Source of the DNA: Selaginella moellendorffii
Taxonomy: Eukaryota > Streptophyta > Lycopodiopsida > Selaginellales > Selaginellaceae
DNA length: 64,000 bases
Assembly (NCBI RefSeq): GCF_000143415.4
Contig: NW_003314272.1
Location: forward strand, 1,026,951-1,090,950
Direction of reading: 5' to 3'
The notes under the pieces were generated by a model. It was not told where the DNA came from and ran no database searches. It worked only from the letters and a program-made list of their open reading frames with translations. Positions within the stretch are counted from its first letter, which is position 1. Every line of letters begins with the position of its first letter. A program made the translations under genes and the position numbers. Of this stretch, positions 43,469 through 55,470 are shown one piece after another.

Positions 43469-45049
43469 TCAAGAGGGATCTTCAATTGTGCACATGTTGG
43501 AAACAAGAATATATGGCGCTCCACTCGTTGAATCAATGTCCAATGCCTCCTTCAAGAATCTGCCCTTGCGAACCAGGAGGGACTGCCAATCAATCAGTCC
43601 GGGGACATACGGCATGCTAGTCACAAGGTCAGTGGCACTATCTAGATGCCCAACACGACCCAGGAGATCAGTCATGCAGCAGAAGATTTCCTTGGTTGGA
43701 TTCATGGCACGATCCATTCCCATGGAGCAAAAACATGCCCATCCCGAGCGCAAATCTCCAGCGTGACTACATCCGTGAAGAATGCTTAGAAAAGAGGTCT
43801 CATCACACTGGATTGCCTCCAAATCCATGACTTTGAGGAGCTCCAAGCTCTGCAAGTACTGGCAATTGCTTGTGTACGCGTTGAGCATTGCATTCCAAGA
43901 GATTGTATCGCGCTCAGGCATCGCGGCAAGCACAGCTCTAGCGTGGTTTAGAAGCCCCCTTCTCGCATAAGCTGACAGCATCGCGTTCCACGCTGCCACA
44001 TCGCGCAGGGGCATCTTCTGGAACAAATACTTAGACTCCTCCAGATGCCCTTCCACGGCATATGCATTGATCATTAGCGTCCAAGAAACGAGATTTCTCT
44101 CCGGGATTGTATCAAAAACAAATCTTGCTTCGTCCACCTTTCGATGCAGTGCATAAGCGTCTAGAAGAGCGTTCCAAGACACTAGATCCCGCTCGCGCAT
44201 TTCCAGAAACACGCTTCGTGCCTCCTCTGGATGCCCCGACTGGGCATACCCGGAGATTAGAGTGTTCCACGACACAAGGCTCCACTCGGGCATATGATCA
44301 AAAAAGTTTTTCGCTTTGTCAAGGTTATGATTTGCAATGTAGCCCGAAAGCATTGAGTTCCACGAGAACTGGTCCCTTCTCGGCATGGCATCAAACAGAG
44401 CTCTGGCTGCTTCGGTGTGTCCATGCCGGGCATTTGCCGCGATCAAGGTCGTCCATGAAATCACGTCCCTCTCCGGCATCTTGTCAAAGAGTGATTTCGC
44501 GCGAGCCAGCTGACTATTGCGAGAGTAGATTCCCAGCATGGCATTTAACGACACCACATTCCACTCGATCATAGCGTCGAAGATCTCTTGAGCCCTTCCA
44601 AGATGCCCCGCAAGGGCAAATGCCGAGAGGAGTGCGTTCCACGATATGAGATTCCTCTCCAGCATCTTGTCAAAGATGCCCTTCGCGCTCTGGATGAATC
44701 CATTCCTGGCATACGCGGAGAGCATCGCATTCCAGGCCGCGAGCGTCCATAGCGGCATAGCATCAAAGAGACGCTTGGCGCTCTCCAGATGCCCATTCTG
44801 GGCAAATGCCGAGAGCATGAGCACCCAAGAGAAGCTATCCCTGTTGCTGATCCACCCAAACACGCGGGCGGCATCGTCCACGCTCCCGCATTTTCCATAC
44901 ATTTGCAGCAGAAGATTCGCCACATAGGTGTCCGATCTGAGCTTGCGATGCGTCGCGAGAACCTGCGCGTGGATCTGCTTTGCCGCGGACAAGGTCCGGC
45001 ACGACGAGATGCGATCGAGGCAGGCATTGCGATCGAAACTGGAGCTCAT
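43469..45049 (-). CDS. Pentatricopeptide repeat (PPR) protein, PLS class without DYW
   Basis: A single exon of 526 codons from ATG 45049. About thirteen S-type ~31-residue repeats (WNAMLSAYARNGFIQSAKGI, MPERDVISWTTLIAANARHG and similar) follow an N-terminal SCRTLSAAKQIHAQVLATHR block. The tail has FCCMTDLLGRVGHLDSATDL and a shortened E motif (GAPYILVSNM), with no DYW domain. Expected role: organellar RNA binding. It diverges from the metallo-beta-lactamase gene with only 65 bp between proposed start codons. Confidence 0.92.
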   Translation of the reverse strand: MSSSFDRNACLDRISSCRTLSAAKQIHAQVLATHRKLRSDTYVANLLLQMYGKCGSVDDAARVFGWISNRDSFSWVLMLSAFAQNGHLESAKRLFDAMPLWTLAAWNAMLSAYARNGFIQSAKGIFDKMLERNLISWNALLSAFALAGHLGRAQEIFDAMIEWNVVSLNAMLGIYSRNSQLARAKSLFDKMPERDVISWTTLIAANARHGHTEAARALFDAMPRRDQFSWNSMLSGYIANHNLDKAKNFFDHMPEWSLVSWNTLISGYAQSGHPEEARSVFLEMRERDLVSWNALLDAYALHRKVDEARFVFDTIPERNLVSWTLMINAYAVEGHLEESKYLFQKMPLRDVAAWNAMLSAYARRGLLNHARAVLAAMPERDTISWNAMLNAYTSNCQYLQSLELLKVMDLEAIQCDETSFLSILHGCSHAGDLRSGWACFCSMGMDRAMNPTKEIFCCMTDLLGRVGHLDSATDLVTSMPYVPGLIDWQSLLVRKGRFLKEALDIDSTSGAPYILVSNMCTIEDPS

Positions 45050-45114
45050 GAATGCCAGGCATGGTAAAGTTCTACTCCCATTTTCTTGGAAGCCCTAAAG
45101 ACCAAGATTCTTCG

Positions 45115-46567
45115 ATGGAGGCGAATGGAGGAGCGGTGGCGCGCGATGGCTCCGAGCTCATAGTTTTAGGATCTGGATCTTCCACGGGAGTTCCAAGCCC
45201 GGTGTGCTTGCTGCGGCCCAGCGATCCGCCGTGCGCCGTGTGCCACAAGGCCATAGCCTTGCCTCCACAGATCAACAAAAACTATAGGTGTGTTCGTTGT
45301 TCTTCTAGTTTTTTCTTTTTTTTTGGCTAGAAACATTCACTTGGTCGATCAGATGCAATCCTTCCTTGCTCATCAAATTCCTGCATGGTGATGGGGAGCT
45401 GCGATTCATCCAGATTGACGCTGGCAAGCATTTCAAGGAGCAAGTTCTTCGCTGGTATTTGCCGAACAAAGTTCCCAGGCTCGATGCTGTGAGTTCTCGC
45501 GTTCTTTTCTGATTTGCTCCTTCTCCAGTTTTTATTTCTCGTTTGCTAGATCCTTTTGACACATGAGCATGCTGATGCAATGCTAGGCCTTGACGAGATA
45601 CGGGGCGTGCAACCGTATAATTCCTTGAACCGGATCAAGCCATTGTCTTGTTTCTTGTCTCAGGAAACCATGAACAGGTAACGTAAGTTTCGTCGCGAAT
45701 AGTCTAACATCCTTGGCGCAGTGTAGCTGAGAAGTTCCCATACCTTGTCCAGAAAGGTGTCAAGGAGGGGCAGGAGATCCGGCGAGTGACGCAGCTGAAC
45801 TACAAGATCGTCCAAACGTCCTGCGACGCGCCGTTTGATGTGGAGGGCCTCGAGTTCACTCCGCTACCAGTTAAGTTCTCTCGCGCTGCCAGTGTTCTAG
45901 CCTATGTTTCTCTCTTCTAACAGGTAATGCATGGAGAAGACTATCCCTGCCTTGGATTCCTCTTTGGACGGAAGTCCAGAGTGGCATACATCTCAGATGT
46001 ATCGAGGATTCTACCCGAGACCGAGCAGCGTAAGCTAGATGATAATATTCTAGTGCTCTTTCCACTCAGATAATTTGTCTATGCTGTAGTGATCTCGCAA
46101 GAAAGTGGAGGACAAGTTGATTTGCTTTTCCTCGACACTTTGTACAAGGTATAGTTTTGATCTTTTCCTTGCCGGATCGTTTTTTAATACTTCGATCGGT
46201 ACCGCAGAAGGACAAGCACAACACACACTTTTGCTTTCCTCAGGTAACTTCACAGTAGCGGTAGCAGTTTTTCTCACACAAGCTTTGGATTTGTACGCTT
46301 GCTAAGAACTCATGCATGCTCGCAGAGCCTGGAGGCAGTGAAGCGAATCCGCCCCAAGCGCGCCTTGTTTGTAGGCATGACTCACGAATTCGACCATGAG
46401 CTCGACAACGAGTTCCTCGCAAACTGGTCCAAGATGTAAGCGCGTTTTCTTCTTTGGCATTCGTTTTCTTTGCGTGATACAAGCAACCGTTTGGGGTGAT
46501 GGATTTCAGCGAGGGAATAGACGTCCGCCTGGCCTACGACGGCTTGCGAATTCCAATCGATCTCTAG
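45115..46567 (+). CDS. Metallo-beta-lactamase-fold hydrolase (PhnP-like family)
   Basis: About eight exons with introns of 45-90 nt. The chosen start is ATG 45115 (MEANGGAVARDGSELIVLG); an in-frame ATG at 45052 would add 21 residues. Motifs in order: GSGSSTGVP, PPCAVCHKA (possible Cys pair), the metal-binding ILLTHEHADAMLGLDEIR, AYISDVS, and VGMTHEFDHELDNEF near the end. Motif II reads HEHAD-A rather than HxHxDH; the last histidine is replaced, as seen in some plant members. The stop is TAG 46565-46567. The substrate is unknown; relatives are phosphodiesterases or predicted hydrolases. Confidence 0.88.
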
Positions 46568-47045
46568 AAGAAAGAAAACGCCAGCGCCATCGCTCGCAGG
46601 TTACGAATTTTTCAACCAGATTCATTCGATCGTTCGCTCGCTCGTCTCCCTTTAAATTCATTCCATTCTTCCCATTCATTGTTGGAAGCATTTGCGCCAG
46701 CCAGTGAATGTGAAGCAAGATACAAGCTTGATCTGGGCCGTCCGTTCCGGCGGCCATCCGACGGCTGGTGTCAGTGGATATGCCCGCGAGGATATTCGAA
46801 TCGGCATATACCTAGACACAGGCAACAGAAAATTTGGTCACTATATAACCGTGTGGGACTTCCATCTCCAATGGTGGTACGGTCGTGTACCTCATTTCCA
46901 AGTAGCCGCGGTTTGATCGCGAGGGTTCTTGTCAAGCGCGCCTTCTATCCATCGATCGATCGATCGGCTTAGCTAGGGTGTGGCCGGTGCCGCGCGCGCA
47001 GCTCAACGATCGATTGATCGCGTCACGGGCGATATTTCGAGCAAA
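46568..47045. other. Short intergenic region
   Basis: Contains the hydrolase 3' UTR and the phosphatase promoter. A GATC run lies at about 46953-46967. No further features were seen. Confidence 0.4.
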
Positions 47046-48689
47046 ATGGGAGCCGGCGATGACTATCGCCACGCTAGCGACGAGGAGGAGGCGCTCATTG
47101 TCTCCAAGACGAGGGTAAGTAGCGCGATAGATGCGATCGGGCATGCGGCATTCTAATGTGGGTGTGGATTTTGATTTACTAGGAGGAGCTGCGAGCTAAT
47201 GATTCCAGGAGATTCTGGATCGTGGTGTCGTTGCTGCTGCTCGTCTCGGTTCTAGGTCTGGGCTTGCTTTACTCCAGGGCTGGAGGAGGGATCATCACCA
47301 GGCAAGAGGAGTTCCCCTTAAATTTCTTGGTGATCGGCGATTGGGGAAGAAATGGGTTCTACAACCAGTCTCTTGTTGCTAGTCAGGTACCGTTTTTTTT
47401 CTCCCTCTTTTGTTATTCCTTGGTTCTTCTTCCTCTTGTTCTTCTTTTCAGTTTCTAGCTTTGCAAGAGATTTGTTCTTGCAGTGTACTGATTTGTTTCT
47501 TGTGGTTTCTCAGATGGGCCGAGTTGGCGAGCTCCTCGATATCGATTTTGTTATCTCGGTCGGTGACAACTTCTATAACACCGGACTAACCGGTGTTAAG
47601 GATCCAAAGTTCACGACCTCATTCAGCAGGATTTATACTGCTCCCAGCCTACAAAAGCCGTGGTACACAAGTAAGACTTTTCCATCTCTTCTAGAACTTA
47701 GAACAAATTTTTTATGTTTCGTCTTTCCTCGGCAGTTCTTGGCAACCATGATTATATGGGAGACGCTCTGGCGCAGCTTGACCCGGCCATGACACAGCGT
47801 GATTCGCGTTGGTATTGCAGGCGAGAGTTTGAGCTGCGAAGATCACTGTGTGGAAGTCTCAACACAGGTAATCGTCAAACTTTGCTTTTCTTTGTTAAGA
47901 ACACCTGACAAAAAGCTTTAAACACCTTTTGGTCGCTTGTGGCAGGAGCCTGTGAGTCCTCCGTGGACTTGTTCTTCATTGACACGACCCCCTTCATTGA
48001 CGAGTATTGGATGCCAAATGCAACTCAAACATTCGATTGGCGAGGATTGGCACCACGCCAAGAACAGCTCCGCTCACAAGTCGAGGCAAGCGACGCAGCT
48101 TTCACGTAGCATAGGAACTCGTCCAGTAGCTTCTCCTCTCGATTTCTTTTCTAACTGTCTTCCGGGTTGCTTCTTCCAGCGGCTCGACAGATTGCTGGCG
48201 TCGTCTCGAGCAACCTGGAAGATCGTTGTTGGCCACCACACGATGCACAGCTTTGGACACCACGGCGACTCCGTAGAACTCCTCGACCAGATTCTACCCG
48301 TATTGGAGGTAAACAAAGTCTCCATTTCCTTGACTCTTGCTTACTCGGGACTTCCTTCTCCAGGCTCACGACGTTGACGCATACATAAATGGCCACGACC
48401 ATTGTCTCGAGCACATAAAACACTCGGACAGGTACGCATATGACCTTTCCATTCCCGCGGATCATTCATGTTCGGTATGGCTTGTCTTTGCAGCAAGATC
48501 ACCTTCATCACCAGTGGCGCGGGCTCCAAATCCTGGCAAGGAATCCGCCCCGCCACAGTTGCGAACGGCCTGCACTTCGCCTACGATGGCCAAGGCTTCG
48601 TCTCGGCTTCCGTGGGGCGCAGCTCGTTTCTCCTAGAGTTCTACGACGCATTCGGGAACGTGTTGCATACCACGCATCTTAGAAAGTAG
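47046..48689 (+). CDS. Purple acid phosphatase with N-terminal membrane anchor
   Basis: About nine exons from ATG 47046 to TAG 48687-48689. The five metal-ligand motifs of plant low-molecular-weight purple acid phosphatases are all present: GDWGRNG, GDNFYNTG, GNHDYMGD, VGHHTMHSFGHHG and NGHDHCLEH. The family hydrolyses phosphate esters using a Fe(III)-Me(II) centre. Instead of a classical signal peptide the N-terminus has an acidic cytosolic-looking stretch (DEEEALIVSKTREELR) and then one hydrophobic helix (FWIVVSLLLLVSVLGLGLLY), predicting a type II membrane protein with its active site in the lumen or outside the cell. Confidence 0.93.
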
Positions 48690-48960
48690 AAGATCGTGTC
48701 TCTGTATGAACAAGGTGGTAAACTCGCGAGTCTTGTATACAAGGTGGGAGATGGAAGAAAACTCTTTTGTTCTTGATGAAAGCTTGGAACTCATCCCTGG
48801 CTTTTCCAGATCTTTCCGCGAGCTTGGTTTTCTGGCCTAGTTTATCCACACGAAAAGAGATAGTGAGAAAGCTCAAGCGCGAGTTTTTCCACACGAAAAG
48901 AAAGTGCTTGGCCGGCGAGAAGCTCAAGGGCGAGTTTCCACAGTTCGGCTGGCGAGAAGC

Positions 48961-50523
48961 TCAAGGAAGAGGAACTACGAGTGGAGCTGGAGGAACAGGG
49001 TGCTCCGGATGCTGCCACTCCCAATCGCCAGTCTCGGCGGACAGCGTGAAGAACTTTGGGCTCCACTTGATCCCCAAGGCCTGCCTCTCCTTGCGGAGCG
49101 CTCGCTGCGATTCCTCCACGCAAAGCTTGGCCGCCCGGGCCTTGTCCACTTCTCTCGTCAAGATCCCCTCGGACACACCGCTCCACACGAGCGTCGACTC
49201 CATGGGTGATATTGCCTGTGGCCAACTTTGCGTTAGAGCAAGCTATGGCTAGAGGAAGAAGAAGAGGAAGAGTTTCTTACGTTGAGGTTCTTCACTTGTG
49301 GAGGCCGGAGCTTCCCGACCACCGCCCTCGCATCGTACAGTGTGCTCGTCGTGCCACTGGAGCTCTCCTTGAGATAAACAAACCTGGAATTCACGAGAGG
49401 ACGGATAGCGTGAGAAAGAATCGAGGAAAGAAAAGAAGAATGGAATTCGCGAGAGGAAGAACAGCTTGAGTAAGAACAAAGAAGAGAAGAATGCGAGTGA
49501 TTTTCTACTCACTGGTCCCAATTGCCATGGATTTCGTAGAGCGTGTTCCCGGTGTTGGTGTCCCAGACCTTGCCACCGATCCTCCTGCTCGAGCCGTGTA
49601 ATCCAAAGAATCCCTTGTTCTTGTACACGATCGTGGCCTTGAGCCCCGTCTCGGCGCAGCTCACCGTGGTAGAGCCGCTCCAATCCGTGCCGGGCACGGG
49701 CAAGAACCGGAACCCCAGCTTGGGCGAGGTCATCTCGTAGGATTCGCCGTGCCGCTCGAGCTTGAGGAGCCTGCGGCCGTGGATCGTGATATCGACGCCG
49801 CTGCCTGGAAGATCGAGCAAGAAAATGCATAAAAAATCCGGGATCCAAATCGCGCAAAGAGAGATCACGATCGCACCATAGAACCTGGGAGACGCGTGGT
49901 GCCAGAATCGGAGCTGGAATCCCTTTTTCTCGTTCGTGGCATAGAGCGCGCTCACGGGCGGATGGTGAGAGACCTAAAAAAATGGACGAAGCATATTAGA
50001 GGATATTCGCGCTTCTTCTTCTCACCTGTTCTAGGAGGACATTGAGATCGCCCACCGAGGCGTGGTGTGTCTCGCCCAGGATGGGGTTGTATGGCGCCTT
50101 GCCAAAGTGGGGCTGGCGAGTGGCGGAGATGTGCCATCGCAGGGCGTGGAGGAAGCGATCCATGGGCGTGGCGGCGTCGGCGCATTGGGAGAGGATGTCC
50201 TGGGTGAAGCAGTAGACCATCTCGCCGTAGAGCTGGAGCTGCGACTTGGGGAAATTGAGGTGGACGGGCACCTGGAAGCGCGAGAGGTCGGCGCCCATGC
50301 CCTTGAACAGATCCAGGTAGCGCCCGATCCCGCCAATCCTCGACGTCGCCGACTTGGCATCGTCCCCGCCGGGCGACGAATCCGACGCCTCCAGCTGCAG
50401 TGGCGGCGTGAGAACCGGCATTCTCGGGCGTGGGCGATCTTCGGCGGCAGGGGCTGGATCGTGATCGGTGGCTTGCTGGAAGAATCCCAGGAGGCCCATG
50501 CTACTGCACAGCTCCAGCGACAT
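48961..50523 (-). CDS. Oxysterol-binding protein-related protein (plant ORP3-like)
   Basis: The chosen start is ATG 50523 (MSLELCSSMGLLGFF); the frame is open a little further upstream without ATG. About five exons. The OSBP fingerprint EQVSHHPP is assembled across an intron at about 50025/49975. Other family blocks are FKGMGADLSRFQVPVHLNFPKSQLQ, APYNPILGETHH, IYEIHGNWDQ-like and MESTLVWSGVSEGIL. It lacks PH and ankyrin regions, like the short plant ORPs. The role is transfer of sterols or phosphoinositides at membrane contacts. It ends with TGA at 48961-48963, 270 bp from the convergent phosphatase stop. Confidence 0.93.
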
Positions 50524-51173
50524 TCGTGCGCGGGATGGGATAACGTTTCCGCGCACGAGCTATAGAGCTTGCAGAGGAAGAAAGATCGATTTCAAACGAT
50601 CAATCGCGGGCGAGAGAGAGGAAGAGAAGCGATACCGGGATAGCTGGAATTCTGTGGGAATTTATCCTCAGGGCGACCCAGAGGTCCAAGAGACCTGATA
50701 TAAAAACAGGGAGAGAGAGAAAGAGAGAGAGACAAACAAAGGAAGGCGACAATAGGGCCAATTTGCGGTCACAAGCAAAGAAGAGAACCCTCGATCGCGA
50801 TCAATTTGATCACGGTGTTCCTGGCGATGCCAATCAAGTGGCTATCCAAGTTACCACGTTACTGCCAGCGTGGCTGTCCAGCGCGGAATTCCGGCGCTAC
50901 GTGGCGCGAGCTGCGCCCGTCACAAGTGGCACTTTTAGGGCTCTTTTGGCGCTTTCTTCTTCCTCTTTCTGCGCTTTCTTCTTTTACATGGAGCTCGCAT
51001 GAACAGATCCCTCTGCTTGATCGTATTGGGTTTTTTGGTGGGCATGTGAGCGCTGCGATTGCGAGAATTTTTTCCTCTGATCGATCGATCTGGGCGATTG
51101 CGATCGGATGTTTATTCTAGAGAGTCACGAAGAACAGGGGCTGTACAGTGTTTTTCTAGAGGCGTAGCGCTAG
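50524..51173. other. Intergenic region
   Basis: The first 180 bp are GA-rich and probably contain the ORP leader (GAGAGAGA runs near 50710-50735). The rest separates the ORP promoter from the E1 gene 3' end. No other feature was recognised. Confidence 0.4.
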
Positions 51174-54100
51174 CTATCGCACTTTGACTATAACGTCAGG
51201 CACCTCGACATCGTTCCCGTCGGCGTCGGTACAAGAGACTGAGAAGACGAGCTTGGTTTCCGTGGGTGGCACGGCCACCTTGCCAACGCTTGTCACCAGA
51301 TCCAAGAGCGTCACTGGAAACCTGTCCTGGAGCTTCTTCCGCGGCAGAAACTCCGCATAGAGCAGGCTTTTGCCGTAAGAAACCATTGTGATCTGGAAAC
51401 GCACGAAAGAGAAGACAAACGTGAGACGAGAGCGGGCGGCAGGGAACAGTGGTGGCTTACTTCGAGGCCCTGCTGTTGCTTGAAGTTGAGCAGGAAGCTT
51501 TCCAGGGGCATCCCCACGCAATCCATCTCGAACTTGTCCCACAGTGTCCAGTTGAGTAGGCCACCTTGCGATCGTGCAACCTGGAAACGTAAGCAAAGGC
51601 GTGAGCACGCAAGTTGGCTAGCTAGGAAATGCGTAGCGTACCGTATGCTCGAATGCTTTCATAGGTTGAGCGAAGCAAAAGAGTGGAACTGCCAAGTTGA
51701 AGTAGGAGTGCCTATAGTCACTCAGCGGCTTTTGCAGCAAGAGCTTGTAGAGCTCGAGACAGATCAAACCACCCACAACTGATGTGGACGTGATTATTGC
51801 AGGGATAATGCCGCCCCCTATCAATCTCGCCTGCAAAAAAAAGTATACTTTTCTGATGAACAAGGAAGAAAAATGTACGAAAGCCAACCTGTAACTTGGT
51901 ACTTAACGGGATACCGTAGTTGTGTGCTCTTAGATTTGCAGCAGCTGCGATGAAATCGGCATGGAAGTTGTGTTCGTCATCTTTCTCAAACTCTAACGGT
52001 GTGAGGCGATAGCCCTGTAGAGAAAACAAGTGAGTGTCAGACGCAAAAGAGAAGTTTTGATTACCACAAGACTAGGAGGCGTTGGGAGCTCTTGAAGGAT
52101 GGCTTCGCAAGCAGCGGTAGCATCACTGTCATCTTGACCCCTGCGTTGAGGATTCCGAACCTCACTGTCACTAACAGCAATTTTGATTCCTTCCTAATAG
52201 TTTCAAGTGTAAATGTGAATACACAAGAAAGAGCAGGAGATTAAGCGAGGTTTACCTTGGGCTGGAAGTGCGGAACAGCAACTCTTTGTACGATATCCAC
52301 AAAGAGCGAATGATCACGGCAACCCTTCAGGCCATATACTGTGGCCTGTAGATTCGCGGCCGCGATAATAAAATCCATGTGCAGGGGTTCCGAAGGATGG
52401 AAAGCCAAGGGCGTTGGGATTCGCTTCGTGCCGCTCCAAAAAGGAGTGCCCGCTGAAGTTGTCATTCCAGCCGGAAAGTTATACAGCAGCTGCATGCAAA
52501 GTCTCCAAGTTAAAAGGAAAGAAAAATAAAGAAGTTTACAGACAATACCTGCTTGATATTGTTGGTGAAAAGCTCTTCAAACTGAAGACGAGCCCATTGC
52601 ACACAAGCATCAAAGCTGCAAACAAACATGTCAATTCATGGCGCACGAGGAACTCGGAAAGCGAGTACCTCAATGGTCTTTGTAGCACGAGAGCGTCCCT
52701 CAGAGTTTCGAGGATGGGCAGCCTCGTCGATGCAGGTGATTTCCGCATAGAGTCCTGAAAATCTCTCTTTGAAAGGTAAGAGTTCACATCCACCGGCCGC
52801 TGTTTGAACAGCGCTTCAAAAGTTTCCACGGCCCACTTAAGCGTATGCTCAGGTGCATACGGGAAGTTTTTCAAGGTACAGATTGGGAACTCTCTGTGCT
52901 CTGGTGGATCTCGAGTGGACGCATACATCTCCGACTGGAAAGGCACAAAGACCTGCGCATAACAGTGTCTGTAAAATAACAATAGGCCTTAAGCTGTTTG
53001 TTCGACTGTATTACCTGAACGCTACCTTTGGCTCCATGCTTTCCCCCGTCAATCAGAGGCCTTCTATAGTTTACGCAACGCATGTCAATGTACAGCCTCG
53101 ACGTAGAATTGTCCACAGCAGATATCACTCCTGCATGACACCGACTTTTCACGTCAGTAGAAACGATAAACCAAAGTATATAACTAGCTCACCAGTCATC
53201 GACTCAAAGAACGAAGTGTCAAAAAGGCTCTCTGATGAAGCATCAAACTTTTCTTGTAGTGCGTGAATCTGAGCAGCAGGATTTATCCTTCGTAAAGCTC
53301 TTGCTGCTGTCGGAGTTTTGGGTCTGTCTAAGTCGTCTATATGGTACAAAGCTTGGTCTACTAGATTTGCCTTGGACACAGAATCCATGTCCGTCATAAC
53401 AATGCGCCCACTAGTTCCACAACCCACACCCATCAAAACAAGATTTTTCAAAACCTCGGAGCCTATTCCTCCAGCTCCCACAACCAGCCACTGAAACAGA
53501 AAAAACAAAAAACACAAGGACAAAGCATGTCAGCCAAATGCAAAGGACAAAACAGTCTATACAGCAAACCTGCGAAGAGCTAAGCTTTTGCTGAAACTCT
53601 CGGCCAAAGAGCGCCGCCTGGGAATCATACCGTGATCCCAGCGGGGTGCGTTCTTCCAAAGACGAAGACTTAAGCGGCAAACACTCCGTTGCATCAAAGT
53701 AAAACCACTGATGCACTGGCATAAAAACCTTGGACAAAGCCTGCAAAAAGGAACCGAAATCAGCAACCAACTTTGTCGGAAACTGGAACCAAACCTTGAT
53801 GGCTTCCTGTGCAGCTATGCCTCCAGTGATGGCCACGATGGGACAAATCTCCACAGAACCTCCCTGTGCTACCAGCTTCACTAGTTCCTCGTCCAGCCCG
53901 GAGGTCCCATCTCTTCTTCCTGCACCTGAATCCGATGAGCAAGCTTCCTCGTTCGCGCTACTAGAGCTGTCGGCATCTCTCTTTCCCGTGGCCGAGGAGG
54001 AAGTCACACCAGACTTGGAACGATCCAAGTCGGGAGTTTTGCACGACAAATCTCCATTCTCTTGCAGCGAGCCGCCGGGGGAAGCCCGAAGCCACATTTC

Positions 54101-55120
54101 TCTAGCCAGCTTCACCACCTCCTCGGCATCAGCATCCTCGAGAGTTGAGCCAGCTCCCGTAGAAGACAACCCGTGCTGCCTCTCGTACTCGTCCGCGGCT
54201 TGGAACGCAATGTGGAGGCATGGTGTCCGGCCTGCCTTTGCCGGATCGCTGATGCAAAACTCCGGCGAGTTGATGGACTTGTCCATGGGAAGAAAGCTCA
54301 TCTTCTTCACAGGCCTCTTCTTGTGGAAGTATCCCCCGGACACATACCTGTTGAATCCCCGAGTATCCTCCGGGATGGTGAAAGAGCAAGAGCCTGTGAC
54401 CGTGACTGGATACGAAACCCTGTGGTTGAGCTCCTCCATCCCAGAGATCCCACTAAAAACCACCTCGTCCCCGTCTTCCAGGCCGTGCCTTTGCTCCTCC
54501 ACCACTGTGACAGTCGCTGGAGAGTCCTGCGTAATGCCCTCGACCAGCACGGGCGAAACAGGCTCGCCGGTCTCGTCCAGCACGGAGAAACACTCTCCCA
54601 GGTCCACGAAGACGAAGGAGAAGACCCCCCGAGAGATGGCGGCGACGAGCATCACCCCGGCCTCTCGGCACATCCGGTTGACGTGAGCGATGTAGGGGAG
54701 AGTCCCCATGGTGACGACAAGGAGCTGGAAGTCCTTGAGCGAGCTCTCCAGCGCGGCCTCGGAGATGGCTATGGCGTCCACGCAGGGGCTGAGCTCTCGC
54801 AGAGTCCTGGCCGTGGCCACTGCCCTGTTCGACCCGACATCGCCCTCTTTGAGCAGCATCTGGCATCCCAAATCCTCCACGCACACCGTGCCTTCGTCCA
54901 CCAATCCCACGCTGGCGACGCCCGAGAGCGCCAGGTTCTTGGCGACCTCGGCGCCCATGCCGCGGCAGCCCAGCACCAAAACTCTGCTGCTCGACAGCCA
55001 CTCCACGGCCTTCCTGCCAATGCTGTGCATCAATCGCGAGTAGAGTACCTCGTCCATGGTGTCCGACACCGTCGACGCCGGGCGGCCGACCCCGACGCGA
55101 TCCAATTCCATGGTCACCAT
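51174..55120 (-). CDS. Divergent ubiquitin-activating enzyme (E1)-like protein
   Basis: The start is ATG 55120 ([14 protein letters not shown]). About a dozen exons encode a full E1 layout: inactive adenylation half ([21 protein letters not shown]), first catalytic Cys half-domain ([21 protein letters not shown]), an extra Ser/Asp-rich insert, the active adenylation half ([20 protein letters not shown]), catalytic Cys in [43 protein letters not shown], and a ubiquitin-fold domain at the end (VVVPP-like to VPDVIVKVR). E1 enzymes adenylate ubiquitin and load it on the Cys. Unusually, the normally NLSRQFLFR segment reads NLVDQALYH, losing both arginines that contact ATP, while Asp, Lys and the catalytic Cys remain. 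Activity is therefore doubtful. Confidence 0.88.
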
Positions 55121-55470
55121 CGCCGTGCTCTCCTCCAAACCCTAAATCCTCCTCTGCCCTAAATCAGTTACCTTTAAGAGCTTTTAACCATAAACCTCTA
55201 GTTTTAAGTCTTGGTAATTAAAATATCCGTTATATTAATATTATTGTTATTATTAAATATCCTAGTTTTTAGTTTCTAGCTATATTATTATTTATTTTTA
55301 TTTTTATTTTTATAATAAGAATTTTTTTTTTTTTGCCTTTTTATGTGTTTAACCTCATTTTAATTTTCCGAAGTTTCTGCGTTTTTAGTGTTTAAATTTT
55401 TGTGAACCTCTTCTAAATTTAAGCCTCTTATTTGCGTGTTAAAATCTTTCCTGCTTTCTCTCTTCGAAGA
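55121..55470. other. AT-rich divergent promoter region
   Basis: AT-rich, with poly-T and TTATT runs, between the E1 and LEA2-type start codons. It should hold both promoters. No clear motif was identified. Confidence 0.4.
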
